Of a DNA stretch of 38,728 bases, positions 38,215 through 38,728 are shown piece after piece. The translations under genes were made by a program, and so were the position numbers. Each line of letters opens with the position of its first letter. Position 1 is the first letter of the stretch. This stretch comes from Gemmatimonadota bacterium. Its GTDB lineage: Bacteria > Gemmatimonadota > Gemmatimonadetes > Gemmatimonadales > GWC2-71-9. The stretch is taken from positions 1-38,728 of the forward strand of contig QHVC01000107.1 of the NCBI GenBank assembly GCA_003222205.1, in the 5' to 3' direction. The notes under the pieces were generated by a model. It was not told the DNA's origin. It searched no databases and worked only from the letters and a program-made list of their open reading frames with translations.

Positions 38215-38727
38215 CTACGACGTGAGACGATGGACGACCTTGACGACCAAGGCGCCGTTGAGCGGCCGGGACAAGGCCTGAAGCTCCGGGAACCGGAACC
38301 GCGCAAGCGGATGGGTCGTGTACCCCGAGTTCCACACCACGAACACATCGTCCCCGATGACGGGGATCCAGTGAAACCGCACGTTGAAGTCGACGCGCTC
38401 GCTTTCGTTGTCGTACTGGACGAACGCGAGCAGGCTCGCGCGGGTGTTGAAGTCGTATTCCAACCGATTCAGCAACAGCAGGGCCGTGAACCCTGCGAGC
38501 GGGAGCCGGGCCGTCGTCCGGGTGAGGTCGGTGCTCACGATCACATGCCCGCCGCCGCGCCACACGACGTTCAGCTCGAGGTCGGTGCTGCGACCGCCGT
38601 AGAACCGGCCCCAGTTCGCGAACGCGCCGAAGCCGAGGGGACGGCCGGACGACATGAAATACTGCAGCTCGTAGCGCGACCACCAGTAGCGTCCGGGTGG
38701 GACCTTCACCTGCCGAAAGATGTCAAA
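38215..38727 (-). CDS. C-terminus of a probable outer-membrane barrel protein (DUF5916-like), 5' truncated
   Basis: Frame open to window edge (FDIFRQVKVPPGRYWWSRYELQYF...); NVRFHWIPVIGDDVFVVWNSGY C-terminal barrel pattern. Confidence 0.6.
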   Translation of the reverse strand, partial: FDIFRQVKVPPGRYWWSRYELQYFMSSGRPLGFGAFANWGRFYGGRSTDLELNVVWRGGGHVIVSTDLTRTTARLPLAGFTALLLLNRLEYDFNTRASLLAFVQYDNESERVDFNVRFHWIPVIGDDVFVVWNSGYTTHPLARFRFPELQALSRPLNGALVVKVVHRLTS

Positions 38728-38728
38728 C

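Noticed and set aside
35604-38225. 873-aa + strand ORF
   Set aside because: Out-of-frame reading of the HD-GYP gene running antisense through a lipoprotein and across the tRNA.

Overview
High-GC bacterial chromosomal window. The protein style (ACIII ActF, S9 peptidase, VIT/VWA, many small lipoproteins) suggests Gemmatimonadota or a relative, but this is inference only. I support about 30 protein genes and one tRNA-Ala(TGC). I saw no rRNA, CRISPR array, transposase or phage block. Main contents, left to right: a truncated ActF-like subunit with two cupredoxin lipoproteins; XdhC; an ECF sigma/anti-sigma pair and a VIT/VWA protein; a cupin and a rhodanese-MBL protein; an internally duplicated outer-membrane-type protein; a cupredoxin gene behind a perfect Rex-type palindrome (TTGTGAACGCGTTCACAA); a Ser/Thr kinase-TPR, BTAD-ATPase, phosphodiesterase and VTT-protein operon; a minus-strand four-gene operon that looks like a bacterial sphingolipid pathway (SPT, GNAT-like acyltransferase, NAD-dependent reductase, PAP2/Aur1-like enzyme); an APC permease; a ModE-like regulator with a TupA-like binding protein and no transporter; an S9 peptidase; and a same-strand 9.3 kb region. 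That last region has an NtrC-like activator, a tandem array of six paralogous lipoproteins plus one internally deleted relic (all ending in H[FC]SxYAV[AST][WYF]), a duplicated TPR protein and a TPR-HD-GYP protein. The lipoprotein array with its TPR/HD-GYP neighbours is the best candidate for an undescribed system. The sphingolipid operon and the Rex site are the best function-level predictions. All assignments come from reading the sequence and motifs; no database search was run.
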